This document shows, piece after piece, positions 8,190-16,453 of a DNA stretch of 64,000 bases (its first letter is position 1; the number at the start of each line of letters is the position of its first letter). The stretch lies in NCBI GenBank assembly GCA_039818945.1, contig JBCBSZ010000015.1, positions 1-64,000 on the forward strand, read 5' to 3'. The position numbers and the translations under genes were made by a program. The notes beneath the pieces are model-generated. The model saw only the letters and a program-made list of their open reading frames with translations, was not told where the DNA came from and searched no databases. Origin of the DNA: JBCBSZ01 sp039818945 (GTDB taxonomy: Bacteria; Actinomycetota; Acidimicrobiia; Acidimicrobiales; Poriferisodalaceae).

Positions 8190-9664
8190 GCGCGCTCGTC
8201 GCCCTCATCGTCGTGGGGCCGCTGATCGCCGCCGCTGCAGCGACGGTGCTGGGTCACCGGCCCGGACTGCGCGACGTGGTCACGGTCGGCTCGCTCGTCG
8301 CCGTCACCGCCGGCAGCGCGGTGCTCCTCGCCGAGGTCGAGCGCAACGGCACCGTCGTCGTCCGCCTCGGCGACTGGGGACCAGAGCTCGGCATCGTGCT
8401 CGTCGCGGACATGTTCGCCGCCCTCGTCCTCGTGGTGGCGATGGCGACCATCCTGGTCGTCGAGCTCTTCGCCATCGGGCAGCGGCGCACCGACGCCGGC
8501 GCCGATCCGAGGATCGTCGGCCCGCTGCTGCTCGTGTTGACCTCCGGCGTGGCGCTGGCCGTGGTCACCGGCGACCTGTTCACGCTCTTCGTGGCGTTCG
8601 AGCTCATCCTCGTCGCCAGCTACGTGCTCCTCACCCACCAGGGTCGGCGCGAGCAGGTCCGTTCGGGCATGACCTACGTGGTCATCAACCTGTTCGCCTC
8701 GAGCCTGTTCCTGCTCGGCGTGGCCTACGTCTACAGCGCGACGGGCACGGTCAACCTCGCCCTGCTCGCCGAGCGGGTCCCGGAGTTGCCCGGTGCGACG
8801 CAGGCCGGCATCGGGCTGTGGTTCCTGGTGGTCTTCGGCACCAAGGCGGCGATGTTCCCGCTCTTCTCGTGGCTGCCCGACAGCTACCCGACGGCGCCGA
8901 CCACGATCACCGCCGTCTTCGCCGGGCTCCTGACCAAGATCGGCGTCTACGTCCTCATCCGCTTCCACGCCCTGACCGGCCAGGACGACCTCGGACCGAT
9001 CATCCTCGCCATCGCCGGCTTGACGATGATCGTCGGGGTGGCGGGCGCGCTCGCCCAGGACGACATGAAGCGGGTGCTGTCCTTCCACGTCGTCAGCCAG
9101 ATCGGCTACATGCTCATGGGGCTCGGCCTCTTCAGCGTGGCCGGGGTCGCCGGGGCGATCCTCTTCCTGGTCCACCAGATCCCGGTCAAGACCGTGCTGT
9201 TCCTCGTCGGCGGGCTCGTCGAGGACGACCAGGGCACCAGTGCGCTCGACCAGGTCGGGGGGCTGATCACCAGACGGGCGTTCATCGCGGTCTGCTTCGC
9301 GCTGCCCGCCCTGAGCCTGGCCGGCCTGCCGCCGTTCTCCGGCTTCGTCGCCAAGCTGGCGCTTGTCGACGCCGGCATCGCCGAGGCGTCGACGATCATC
9401 GTGATCGTCTCGCTCGTCGGCAGCGCGCTCACGCTGCTCTCGATGGCCAAGATCTGGCTGGGCGTCTTCTGGGGTGAGCCCACCGAGCCGTCCGACCACC
9501 GCTGCGACGACCGGGCCCGCCGGGTGATGCAGACCGCCACGGGCGTCGCCGTCGCCGGCACGATCGCCATCGCCGTCTTCGCCGGCCCGCTCTGGGACAT
9601 GAGCGAGCGGGCCGCCACCGAGCTCCTCGAGCGGGAGCCCTACATCACGGAGGTCCTGGGATGA
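8186..9664 (+). CDS. mrpD: Mrp antiporter subunit D (NuoN/NuoM-like)
   Basis: Second NuoL/M/N-type proton-channel subunit, 492 residues with about 14 membrane segments. Conserved points are the FVAFELILVASYVLL segment with its membrane glutamate, the KAAMFPLFSWLPDSYPTAPT loop with lysine and the PTT motif, LAQDDMKRVLSFHVVSQIGYM with the helix-breaking lysine, and LSLAGLPPFSGFVAKLAL. GTG 8186 overlaps the mrpC stop (GTGA). These are the residues proposed to carry protons in antiporter-type subunits, and here they are intact. The gene is full length compared with the usual 490-500 residues. Confidence 0.93.
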   Translation: MSALVALIVVGPLIAAAAATVLGHRPGLRDVVTVGSLVAVTAGSAVLLAEVERNGTVVVRLGDWGPELGIVLVADMFAALVLVVAMATILVVELFAIGQRRTDAGADPRIVGPLLLVLTSGVALAVVTGDLFTLFVAFELILVASYVLLTHQGRREQVRSGMTYVVINLFASSLFLLGVAYVYSATGTVNLALLAERVPELPGATQAGIGLWFLVVFGTKAAMFPLFSWLPDSYPTAPTTITAVFAGLLTKIGVYVLIRFHALTGQDDLGPIILAIAGLTMIVGVAGALAQDDMKRVLSFHVVSQIGYMLMGLGLFSVAGVAGAILFLVHQIPVKTVLFLVGGLVEDDQGTSALDQVGGLITRRAFIAVCFALPALSLAGLPPFSGFVAKLALVDAGIAEASTIIVIVSLVGSALTLLSMAKIWLGVFWGEPTEPSDHRCDDRARRVMQTATGVAVAGTIAIAVFAGPLWDMSERAATELLEREPYITEVLG

Positions 9665-10170
9665 GCAACCTGCTGCGTCCCCGCCGGGTCGCGCTCGTCA
9701 TCATCCTCACCGCCGCGTGGTGCACCCTGTGGGGCGAGGTGTCCTGGGCCAACGTGCTCGCCGGACTCGCCGTGGGCATCGCCATCGTGGCGAGCGGCAT
9801 GTGCCCGCCCGGGCTGGGCAGCCTGCGGCTCGGGCCGCTCGTTCGCTTCGCCGCGCTGGTGACGCGGGACCTCGTGCAGTCGACGATCCAGGTGGCCAGG
9901 GAGATCCTGACGCCGACCGATCACACCGACGAGTCGATCATCCGGGTCGACGTGCCGGCCGACACCCGGCGGCACCTCCTGCTCCTCGTCGTGGCGATCA
10001 CCGTCACGCCGGGCACGGCAGTCGTCGACGCCGACCCCGACACCGGTGCGCTGTACCTGCACGTCCTGCACCACGATCGCCACGAGCAGGTCCGCGCCCA
10101 CGTCCAGCGGCTGGCCGAGCTCGGTTGCGCCGCACTGCCCGGCCCGAGTCGCACGGAGGCCCTCCGATGA
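9661..10170 (+). CDS. mrpE: Mrp antiporter subunit E
   Basis: A 169-residue MrpE protein with two N-terminal hydrophobic segments and a soluble C-terminal domain. Family landmarks are LTAAWCTLWGEVSWANVLAGL near residue 18, DESIIRVDVP and the ITVTPGTAVVDADPDTGALYLHVL stretch near residue 110, where TPGT is the most conserved part. ATG 9661 overlaps the mrpD stop. MrpE lacks a complex I counterpart and is needed for assembly of the antiporter in studied bacteria. Confidence 0.9.
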   Translation: MSNLLRPRRVALVIILTAAWCTLWGEVSWANVLAGLAVGIAIVASGMCPPGLGSLRLGPLVRFAALVTRDLVQSTIQVAREILTPTDHTDESIIRVDVPADTRRHLLLLVVAITVTPGTAVVDADPDTGALYLHVLHHDRHEQVRAHVQRLAELGCAALPGPSRTEALR

Positions 10171-10424
10171 TCGCCACCATCGCCCTCGCGGTGCTGTTCA
10201 CCTCCGCCGCCGTCGCGCTCGTCCGCGTGATCCGGGGCCCGGACCTCGCCGACCGGGTCATCGCGCTCGACCTCGTCCTGGTCGCCCTCATGACCTCGAT
10301 CGTCGTCGGAGCGGCCGACACCGGCTCCACGGCGGCGCTCGACCTGCTCGTGGTGATCGCGATCGTCGGCTTCACCACCACGGTCGCCGTGAGCCGCTTC
10401 ATCGAGAGGACCCGGACGCCGTGA
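10167..10424 (+). CDS. mrpF: Mrp antiporter subunit F
   Basis: An 85-residue membrane protein with three hydrophobic helices. The family core is VRVIRGPDLADRVIALDL near residue 20, with the conserved GPD/ADRV loop. ATG 10167 overlaps the mrpE stop (ATGA). It is one of the small Mrp subunits expected to form the Na+/H+ part of the complex together with G. Confidence 0.9.
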   Translation: MIATIALAVLFTSAAVALVRVIRGPDLADRVIALDLVLVALMTSIVVGAADTGSTAALDLLVVIAIVGFTTTVAVSRFIERTRTP

Positions 10425-10753
10425 ACCCCGTCGCCGCCGCCTTCATCCTCGTCGGCAGCCTGCTGCTGCTCCTCGCCTCGATCGGGCTGTTGAAGTTCTC
10501 GACGCCGTACGCCCGCTTCCACGCGGCCGGCAAGGCCAGCCCGGTCGCGGTGATCGTCGTGTCGATCGGGGCGATCATCGAGCTCGGTGCCTCCGGCGGA
10601 GCCCGACTCGCGTTCGCCTCCGTGGCCATGACCCTCACCCTGCCGGTGGCCGTCCACCTGCTCTTCCGGTCCACGCACCGCACCAACACCTCGGTGGAGC
10701 TGCGGATCGACGAGCTCCGCGAGGCGGAGGAGGCCGCCGAGCGGGGCGGCTGA
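10421..10753 (+). CDS. mrpG: Mrp antiporter subunit G
   Basis: Last gene of the Mrp operon, 110 residues. It shows the family pattern LLLLLASIGLLKFSTPYARF, where the RxPDxYARxHAA core appears as KFSTPYARFHAAGKA, followed by two more hydrophobic segments. GTG 10421 overlaps the mrpF stop (GTGA). The charged C-terminal tail (DELREAEEAAERGG) is cytoplasmic. All six downstream subunits of the operon are intact. Confidence 0.9.
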   Translation: MNPVAAAFILVGSLLLLLASIGLLKFSTPYARFHAAGKASPVAVIVVSIGAIIELGASGGARLAFASVAMTLTLPVAVHLLFRSTHRTNTSVELRIDELREAEEAAERGG

Positions 10754-10772
10754 TCGGACACTCCCCAACACA

Positions 10773-10798
10773 CATCCTCTGATATACCTATGAGGATG
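10773..10798 (+). promoter_or_regulatory. palindrome and -10-like element over the start of the winged-helix gene
   Basis: CATCCTC (10773-10779) and GAGGATG (10792-10798) form a perfect 7-bp inverted repeat. The 12-base spacer holds TATACC (10783-10788), a plausible -10 element. The right arm contains the alternative ATG at 10796, which would give a leaderless start. A protein bound here would block its own promoter, consistent with autoregulation. Confidence 0.5.
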
Positions 10799-11095
10799 AG
10801 ACAGTTGCGGACCGAACCGGTGGCGCCGCGGTGGACGTTCCTCACCAACCACGGGCACGTCCTGGTCGCCATCAGCCGCGACCCGGAGCTGCGCCAGCGT
10901 GACATCAGCGAGCTCGTCGGCATCACGCCCGGCGCCGTGCAGAAGATCCTCGACGACCTCGAGAACGACGGCTACATCCGCCGCGAGAAGGTCGGGCGGC
11001 GCAACCGCTACGAGATCGTCGAGGGCGAGCCCCTCCGGCACCCCCTCGAGGACCACCACACCATCGACGAGCTCTTGGTGCTGCTCAAGGACTGA
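10790..11095 (+). CDS. winged helix-turn-helix transcriptional regulator
   Basis: A 101-residue single-domain DNA-binding protein. The helix-turn-helix is LRQRDISELVGITPGAVQKILDDLENDGYI, followed by the wing REKVGRRNRYEIV, closest to MarR/ArsR-like winged-helix proteins. It has no effector domain; the ending ELLVLLKD could be a short dimerisation helix. It is preceded directly by a palindrome that overlaps its start, so it may repress itself. It follows the Mrp operon by 36 bases and could respond to the same stress. The 3' end overlaps the convergent cobQ by 11 bases. ATG 10796 is an alternative start. Confidence 0.82.
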   Translation: MRMRQLRTEPVAPRWTFLTNHGHVLVAISRDPELRQRDISELVGITPGAVQKILDDLENDGYIRREKVGRRNRYEIVEGEPLRHPLEDHHTIDELLVLLKD

Positions 11096-12560
11096 CCGCC
11101 CCGACCTCGATCAGCCGCTCGAGGCGACCGAGGTCGACGTGTTCCTCGATGGCGTCGGCGACGCGGTCGTACTGCCGTGACCTGACCTCGGCGAAGCGCA
11201 CGCCCGATAGGGCCCACGTCCGGCCCGACCGCTCGGCGACGCGGGCCAGGAACGCCGCCCGGACGTCGTCGCCGTCGAGGCACCCGTGCACCGTGGTCCC
11301 CCACCAGCCGCCGGACGCGCTCCCCTCCGGCCCGGAGCCGTCGAGCTCGACCCACGGCGTCCCTCCGACGACGCGGCCGTGGTGGATCCGGTAGCCGTCG
11401 AGCGCAGCTCCCAGCGCCCGCCCGCGACACCGCTCGACCAGCTTGTCCGGGGCGAAGACCGTCTCGACGTCGAGCACGCCGAGGCCGTCGACGATGCCCC
11501 GGCCCGACTCGACGGGGTCATCGATCGTCCGACCCAGCATCTGGTAGCCGCCACAGATGCCGAGCACCGTCGAGCCGGCGGCCTCGGCGGCGCGCACGGC
11601 GTCGTCGAGCCCGACGGCCCGGAGCCAGTCGAGGTCCGCGACCGTCGACTTCGTGCCCGGCAGGACGACGAGATCGGGTCGGCCCAGCTGCTCGGCCCGA
11701 TGGACCAGACGGACCGACACGGCGGGCTCGGCCGCGAGGGCGTCCAGATCGGTGAAGTTCGAGATCCGCGGCAGCGCCACGAGCGCCACGTCCAGCGCCC
11801 GCCCGGCCGACGGCGACCCGCCACCGCCACCCCAGCGATCGAGGACGAGCGTGTCCTCACCGTCGATCGGGAGCGCACCCAGGTGTGGGAGGACACCGAC
11901 CGTCGGGACGCCGCAGCGCTCCTCCAGCATCGTCGGCCCGGGTTCCAAGAGCGCCGGATCGCCGCGGAACCGGTTGATCACGAACCCGCCGACCACCGCC
12001 CGGAGATCGGGTGGGAGCAGCTCGACGGTGCCGAACAGCGACGCGAACACCCCACCGCGCTCGATGTCGCCGACGATGACGGCCGCCATGTCCGCATCAC
12101 GCGCCAGCGAGAGGTTGACCAGGTCGCGCTCGAGCAGGTTGATCTCCGCCGGGCTGCCCGCCCCCTCGCACAGCACGACGTCGTGACGTCGCCGCAGCGC
12201 GGCGAGCGCGTCGTGCACGACCGGGCGGAGGGCCTCCACCCGGTCGTAGTAGCCGGCCGCCTCCAGCTGGGCGTCGGGCCGGCCCGACACGATGAGCTGG
12301 CTGCGGCGGTCGCCGCTCGGCTTGAGCAGGATCGGGTTCATCTCCACGGTCGGCTCGATGCCGGCGGCGAGGGCCTGCGCCGCGGTCGATCTGCCGATCT
12401 CACCACCGTCGAGCGTCACCCAGGAGTTGTTGGCCATGTTCTGGGCCTTGAAGGGCGCCACGGCCACACCGCGCCGGGCCAGCAGGCGACACAGGCCGCC
12501 GACGACGGTCGACTTCCCGGCATCGCTGGTGGTGCCGCAGACCAGGAGCGCCCCTCGCAC
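11085..12560 (-). CDS. cobQ: cobyric acid synthase CobQ
   Basis: Cytosolic glutamine-dependent amidotransferase that amidates side chains of adenosylcobyrinate a,c-diamide to give cobyric acid in cobalamin synthesis. The protein is 491 residues, normal for the family. The N-terminal ATP-binding domain has GTTSDAGKSTVVGGL near residue 10 and FKAQNMANNSWVT near 37. The C-terminal class I glutamine amidotransferase-like domain has the catalytic cysteine in GICGGYQMLG near residue 335 and histidine in TTVHGCLDGD near 430. Start ATG 12560 is at the beginning of the conserved P-loop strand. The gene is isolated from other cob genes in this window, but the cobalt transporter lies at the left edge. 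Confidence 0.95.
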   Translation of the reverse strand: MRGALLVCGTTSDAGKSTVVGGLCRLLARRGVAVAPFKAQNMANNSWVTLDGGEIGRSTAAQALAAGIEPTVEMNPILLKPSGDRRSQLIVSGRPDAQLEAAGYYDRVEALRPVVHDALAALRRRHDVVLCEGAGSPAEINLLERDLVNLSLARDADMAAVIVGDIERGGVFASLFGTVELLPPDLRAVVGGFVINRFRGDPALLEPGPTMLEERCGVPTVGVLPHLGALPIDGEDTLVLDRWGGGGGSPSAGRALDVALVALPRISNFTDLDALAAEPAVSVRLVHRAEQLGRPDLVVLPGTKSTVADLDWLRAVGLDDAVRAAEAAGSTVLGICGGYQMLGRTIDDPVESGRGIVDGLGVLDVETVFAPDKLVERCRGRALGAALDGYRIHHGRVVGGTPWVELDGSGPEGSASGGWWGTTVHGCLDGDDVRAAFLARVAERSGRTWALSGVRFAEVRSRQYDRVADAIEEHVDLGRLERLIEVGAVSP

Positions 12561-12691
12561 CGGTGGAGCCTCCCACGGCGGACGATCGCGCCCATCACGC
12601 GCCGCTTCGACGTCATGCTGGCGTCGTCCGCCGTTCAGCTCGGCGCCGCCGACGTCGACCAGGATGAGCCGCCCGAACGGACGGAGGACCG

Positions 12692-13957
12692 GTGAGCGCA
12701 GATCACAACGAGCTGACCCGTCGGCTCGGCGTGCAGGACGCGGTGATCATCGGCGCGGGCTCGATGATCGGTGCCGGCGTGTTCGCTGCGTGGGCGCCCG
12801 CGGCCGACGCCGCCGGGACGTCGTTGCTCATCGCGCTCGTCATCGCCGGGGTGGTGGCCTTCTGCAACGCCGCCTCCTCCGCCCAGCTCGCCGCCCTCCA
12901 CCCGGAGTCCGGCGGCACCTACGTCTACGGCCGGGCTCGGCTCGGGCCTGCGTGGGGCCACCTGGCCGGTTGGGCGTTCGTCGTCGGCAAGACGGCGTCG
13001 TGCGCGGCGATGGCGCTGACCGTCGGCGCCTACCTCTGGCCCGAGCAGGAGCGCCTCACCGGCATCGTCGCCGTGGTGCTCATCACGGCGGTGAACCTCG
13101 GGGGCCTGTCCCGGACGGTGGCGGTGACCCGGGTCCTCCTGGTCGTCTCGCTGACGGCGCTCACCATCATCGTGATCTCGGGCTGGACCGCCGACGGCAC
13201 GTCGCTCGACCGTCTCACCCCGATGGACGCCGCCCCGCTCGACGTGCTCCAGGCGGCGGGCTTCCTCTTCTTCGCCTTCGCCGGCTACGCCCGGATCGCG
13301 ACGCTCGGCGAGGAGGTCAAGGAGCCGGAGCGGACCATCCCGCGGGCGGTCCCTCGGGCGTTGTTCGCCGTGCTCGCCGTGTACCTGGTGGTGGGCGTCA
13401 CGACCCTCGCGACCGTGCCGACGGACGTCCTCGCCGCCACCGATGCCCCGCTCCGACCCGTCGTCGAGGCCGGCCAGCTCGACGGCCTGGCCGGGGTGGT
13501 GCGGGTCGGCGCCGGCATCGCGGCACTCGGCGTGCTCCTCAACCTCATCCCCGGCGTCTCGCGCACCACCCTCGCCATGGCGAGGCGGGCCGAGCTGCCG
13601 ACCTGGCTCTCCCGGGTCGACACCGAACGTTCCCTCCCGCTGCGGGCCGAGCTCACCGTCGCCGCGGTCGTCGTCGTCCTCACGGCGACGCTCGACCTCC
13701 GGGGCGCCATCGGGGGCTCGGGCGTCGCGATCCTCACGTACTACGCCGTCACCAACGCCGCGGCGCTCCGGCTCTCGGCCGACGAGCGGAGGTGGCCGCC
13801 GGCGGTCGCCATCGTCGGGCTGATCGGTTGTGTGGTCCTCGCGCTCGCGCTGCCGCTCGAGGCCGTCCTCGTCGGCGGGTGCGTGCTGGCGGTCGGCGTC
13901 GCGGCGAGACTGGTGACCGAGCGCGCCCGCAGCGGCGCGGGAGGGGATGCGACATGA
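12692..13957 (+). CDS. APC superfamily amino acid permease
   Basis: A 421-residue membrane transporter with about 12 hydrophobic segments. The first helix has the APC substrate-site motif GAGSMIGAGVFAAW near residue 22, and the sixth region has FLFFAFAGYARIATLGEEVKEPERTIPRA, the second consensus sequence of the amino acid-polyamine-organocation family. Substrate is not predictable; the sequence is nearest to small APC transporters in actinobacteria. GTG 12692 is used; the stop overlaps the next gene (ATGA). It is divergent from cobQ across 131 bases that hold no convincing regulatory site. Confidence 0.87.
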   Translation: MSADHNELTRRLGVQDAVIIGAGSMIGAGVFAAWAPAADAAGTSLLIALVIAGVVAFCNAASSAQLAALHPESGGTYVYGRARLGPAWGHLAGWAFVVGKTASCAAMALTVGAYLWPEQERLTGIVAVVLITAVNLGGLSRTVAVTRVLLVVSLTALTIIVISGWTADGTSLDRLTPMDAAPLDVLQAAGFLFFAFAGYARIATLGEEVKEPERTIPRAVPRALFAVLAVYLVVGVTTLATVPTDVLAATDAPLRPVVEAGQLDGLAGVVRVGAGIAALGVLLNLIPGVSRTTLAMARRAELPTWLSRVDTERSLPLRAELTVAAVVVVLTATLDLRGAIGGSGVAILTYYAVTNAAALRLSADERRWPPAVAIVGLIGCVVLALALPLEAVLVGGCVLAVGVAARLVTERARSGAGGDAT

Positions 13958-14385
13958 CCACACTCGACGACGTCAAGGACTTCAGCGGCAAGCTCAGCGC
14001 GTGGGCGCACCTCGCGACCGTCGGCGCCGACAACGCCCCCGACGTCGTGCCGGTGCACCCGTGCTGGGAGGGCGACGTCCTCTGGACGATGATGGGCCTG
14101 TCCTCGACGAAGGCCCGCAACGTCGCCGCGAACCCGAACGTCGCGCTGCACTGGCAGGTGACGGAGATCGGTGACGGCGTCGAGCTGTGGGGGACCGCCG
14201 AGGTGTTCTCCGACGTCGAGACGAAGCGTCGGCTCTGGGAGGGCGTCTTCGACTACGACCTCGACGCGTTCGCACCCGGCGGGCCGGACGGCTCGCCCGA
14301 CACGGGCTTCCTGGCCATCCATCCCGAGCGGGCGGTGATCCTGCACCAGTACGGCATGGGCGGCATCGACCGCTGGAAGCGCTGA
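13954..14385 (+). CDS. pyridoxamine 5'-phosphate oxidase-fold protein (PPOX class)
   Basis: A 143-residue split-barrel flavin/F420-binding protein. Strand pattern is WAHLATVGADNAPDVVPVHP near residue 17, a position where FMN or F420 enzymes read through the substrate chain, then SSTKARNVAANPNVALHW near 50, the typical K-x-R-N-L-x-x-x-P/N-x-V motif. The cofactor cannot be decided from sequence; KARN fits either FMN or F420. It is coupled by ATGA to the permease upstream and to a second PPOX protein downstream, so the three form one operon. Confidence 0.82.
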   Translation: MTTLDDVKDFSGKLSAWAHLATVGADNAPDVVPVHPCWEGDVLWTMMGLSSTKARNVAANPNVALHWQVTEIGDGVELWGTAEVFSDVETKRRLWEGVFDYDLDAFAPGGPDGSPDTGFLAIHPERAVILHQYGMGGIDRWKR

Positions 14386-14789
14386 TGGCGGTCGACCTGG
14401 CGGACGAGCGGTACGTCTCGCTGACCACCTACAAGCGGGACGGCTCGGCCAAGGCGCTGCCGGTGTGGATCGTCGGAGCGGGCGGTGGGCGGCTCGCGTT
14501 CGTCACCTCCGGCCAGTCCTGGAAGATCAAGCGCATCCGCAACGACCCGCGGGTGTCGCTCCAGCCCTCGGACCGCGCCGGGAAGGTCCAGCCCGGCGCA
14601 CCCACCGTGACCGGCACCGCCGAGGTCACGGATCAGGCCGAGTTCGAGCGCATCCGCAACCTCGTCGCCTCGAAGTACGGGTTCATGTGGACCCTGATCG
14701 GGCTGATCAGCAAGGCGCGCGGGCTGTTCGGGTCGTCGGAATCGACCGACACCGCGGTGATCATCACGCCGGACGCCGATCCGGCGTAG
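14385..14789 (+). CDS. PPOX class F420-dependent oxidoreductase
   Basis: A 134-residue second split-barrel protein, different from the preceding one. It shows the F420-family signature YVSLTTYKRDGSAKALPVWI near residue 10, SGQSWKIKRIRNDPRVSL near 45 and the VTGTAEVT strand. In actinobacteria this subfamily commonly uses F420H2 for reduction of small molecules. The ATG shares its first base with the upstream stop (TGATG). The C-terminal 26 bases overlap the convergent DUF4345 gene. Confidence 0.83.
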   Translation: MAVDLADERYVSLTTYKRDGSAKALPVWIVGAGGGRLAFVTSGQSWKIKRIRNDPRVSLQPSDRAGKVQPGAPTVTGTAEVTDQAEFERIRNLVASKYGFMWTLIGLISKARGLFGSSESTDTAVIITPDADPA

Positions 14790-15177
14790 CCGTCGCCCGG
14801 TCGACGTCCCGGCGATACGACAGGAGCAGGGCCGGGACGATCGCGACCTCGAGCACGAAGAACACGACGCTGATCGTCGGCTCGGCGCCGACGTCCAGGA
14901 TCGCCACGCCACGACCGACGCCACCGAGGAAGACGGCCGCGCACGCGACGCCGAGCGCCGATCGCGCCCGCTCGATGTTCGGGATCGACCACCAGATCAG
15001 GAGCAGGATCGCCAGGTACACGCCGCCGAGGTAGCGGAACTGGTGATCGAGACCCGGATCGATGACGGCGTCGTCGAGCTCCCGTCCCGTACCCAGCGCG
15101 AACACCTGGGTGATGGCGAGCAGCGGGATGACGCTCAGGACGGCCAGGACGCCCTGGTAGAAGCGACGGCGCGGCAT
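14764..15177 (-). CDS. DUF4345 family membrane protein
   Basis: A 137-residue protein with four predicted membrane segments. It has the DUF4345 pattern: LDHQFRYLGGVYLAILLLIWW after the first helix, then IERARSALGVACAAVFLGGVGRGV. ATG 15177 is favoured over an upstream ATG at 15213 that lies in the TetR operator region. It is divergent from the TetR gene and separated by the candidate operator, so it is the likely target of that regulator. Function of the family is unknown. Confidence 0.78.
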   Translation of the reverse strand: MPRRRFYQGVLAVLSVIPLLAITQVFALGTGRELDDAVIDPGLDHQFRYLGGVYLAILLLIWWSIPNIERARSALGVACAAVFLGGVGRGVAILDVGAEPTISVVFFVLEVAIVPALLLSYRRDVDRATATPDRRPA

Positions 15178-15222
15178 CACCGCACTCCGCCGGACGAGCG
15201 TCGGGAGCCACAACGTGAGCAG

Positions 15223-15255
15223 GCGTTCATGTTCATGCGGGAACGATATGAACGC
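15223..15255 (+). promoter_or_regulatory. candidate TetR operator between DUF4345 and tetR genes
   Basis: An inverted repeat GCGTTCAT (15223-15230) and ATGAACGC (15248-15255) with a 17-base spacer. Extra GTTCA half-sites follow the left arm and recur beyond the right arm. It sits between two divergent genes, one of them a TetR regulator, which is the classical position for its operator. Confidence 0.6.
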
Positions 15256-15296
15256 GTGTTCAGGTCCCCAACCGGCGGACCGGTAACGTTCGTCAC

Positions 15297-15941
15297 ATGA
15301 CAGCCGACACCGCCCCGGTCGGCGCCCGGGCGCCGACCCAGGAGCGCAGCCGGCGCACGGTCGAGCGGCTCCTGGCCGCCGCCGAGGCGGCGTTCGCCGA
15401 GGACGGCTTCGAGCGAGCGACGGTCCGATCGATCGCGACCCGCGCCGAGGTGCCGGTCGGGTCGCTCTACCAGTTCTTCACCAACAAGGCCGCGCTCCTC
15501 GAGTCGCTACTGACCGATCACCTCCGCGCGGTCGACGAGCTGTTCGACGAGCTCCTCGGCGCCGCCGGTGACGACGGCGGGCTGAACGTGACGGTCGACG
15601 GGGCGACGCGAGCGGTCGTCGGGCGCATCATCGAGCTCGCCGCAGCCCGACCGTCCTTCCGGTCCATGCTCGCCGGCACGGCCACGTCGGGTCCCTTCGC
15701 CGACGCCGGCGTCCGGTTGCGGGCGCGCCTCGCCGGCCGCATCGCCGAGGCCCTCACGGCGGCGAGCCCCGCCAACCGTGATCTCTACGACCGCGCCGCA
15801 GCGGTCTGCGCGGAGATCATGCGCGGCCTGCTCCCCCGCATCGTCGACGAGCACGGGGTGGTCGACGATGAGCTGCGCCCGGAGCTGGAGGTCGTGATCG
15901 CCGCCTACCTCTTCGAGGTCAAGCGGCGGGAACGGAGCTGA
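15297..15941 (+). CDS. TetR/AcrR family transcriptional regulator
   Basis: A 214-residue regulator. The N-terminal TetR helix-turn-helix is RRTVERLLAAAEAAFAEDGF, ATVRSIATRAEVPVGSLYQFF and TNKAALLESLLTDHL, near residues 18-75. The remainder is an all-helical ligand and dimerisation domain. Divergent placement with DUF4345 and the repeat at 15223-15255 suggest it controls that gene and itself. ATG 15297 follows a GTAACGTT -10-like element about 8 bases upstream, so the message may be leaderless. Confidence 0.9.
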   Translation: MTADTAPVGARAPTQERSRRTVERLLAAAEAAFAEDGFERATVRSIATRAEVPVGSLYQFFTNKAALLESLLTDHLRAVDELFDELLGAAGDDGGLNVTVDGATRAVVGRIIELAAARPSFRSMLAGTATSGPFADAGVRLRARLAGRIAEALTAASPANRDLYDRAAAVCAEIMRGLLPRIVDEHGVVDDELRPELEVVIAAYLFEVKRRERS

Positions 15942-15966
15942 GCCGGCCCCGTTAGGGTGCTCGATC

Positions 15967-16407
15967 GTGACGGCCGGCCCCGACACCAACTCCTCGATCG
16001 GACGCACGCTCGACGTCATCGGCGACCGGTGGACGATGCTGATCCTGCGCGACGTCTTCCGGGGGCTCCACCGCTTCGGCGAGCTGGTCGAGAGCCTGGG
16101 CATCGCGCGCAACCTGCTCGCCGAGCGGCTCGCCCGGCTCGTCGACCACGAGGTGCTCGTCAAGGTGCCGTACTGCGAGCGACCGCTGCGTCACGAGTAC
16201 CGGCTGACCCCCAAGGGCGCCGACCTGTCCCGGGCGCTCATCGCCCTCATGCGGTGGGGCGACCGCTGGGAGAGCGACGGCACCGCCCCCACCGTGCTCG
16301 TCCACGACCGCTGCGGCGTCGAGCTCGAGCTCGAGCTGCGCTGCCCGACCTGCGACACCGACGTCAGCCCGGCCCACGTGCGCAGCCGCCCCGGCCGACC
16401 GTCCTGA
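15967..16407 (+). CDS. HxlR family winged-helix transcriptional regulator
   Basis: A 146-residue regulator. It shows the HxlR pattern near residues 10-75: TLDVIGDRWTMLILRDVF, HRFGELVESLGIARNLLAERLARL and HEYRLTPKGADLSRALIALMRWGDRW. The C-terminus has a Cys-containing tail (CGVELELELRCPTCDTDV) with a CxxC that could bind metal or sense redox, an extension seen in some members. TAGGGT at about 15953 is a candidate -10 close to the GTG start. It lies 26 bases after tetR. Confidence 0.88.
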   Translation: MTAGPDTNSSIGRTLDVIGDRWTMLILRDVFRGLHRFGELVESLGIARNLLAERLARLVDHEVLVKVPYCERPLRHEYRLTPKGADLSRALIALMRWGDRWESDGTAPTVLVHDRCGVELELELRCPTCDTDVSPAHVRSRPGRPS

Positions 16408-16453
16408 GGACGGCCGCGTCGCGAACGGCGTCGGGGCCGCCAGACTGGGCGCC

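Noticed and set aside
12561..12691. Possible cobalamin riboswitch between cobQ and the permease.
   Set aside because: I could not find the conserved B12 box or the stem pattern. The 131 bases carry no structure strong enough to report.
12615..12695. A 26-codon open frame just before the permease, overlapping its GTG by the GTGA arrangement.
   Set aside because: No ribosome-binding site precedes the ATG and the peptide has no recognisable pattern. The overlap alone is not enough.
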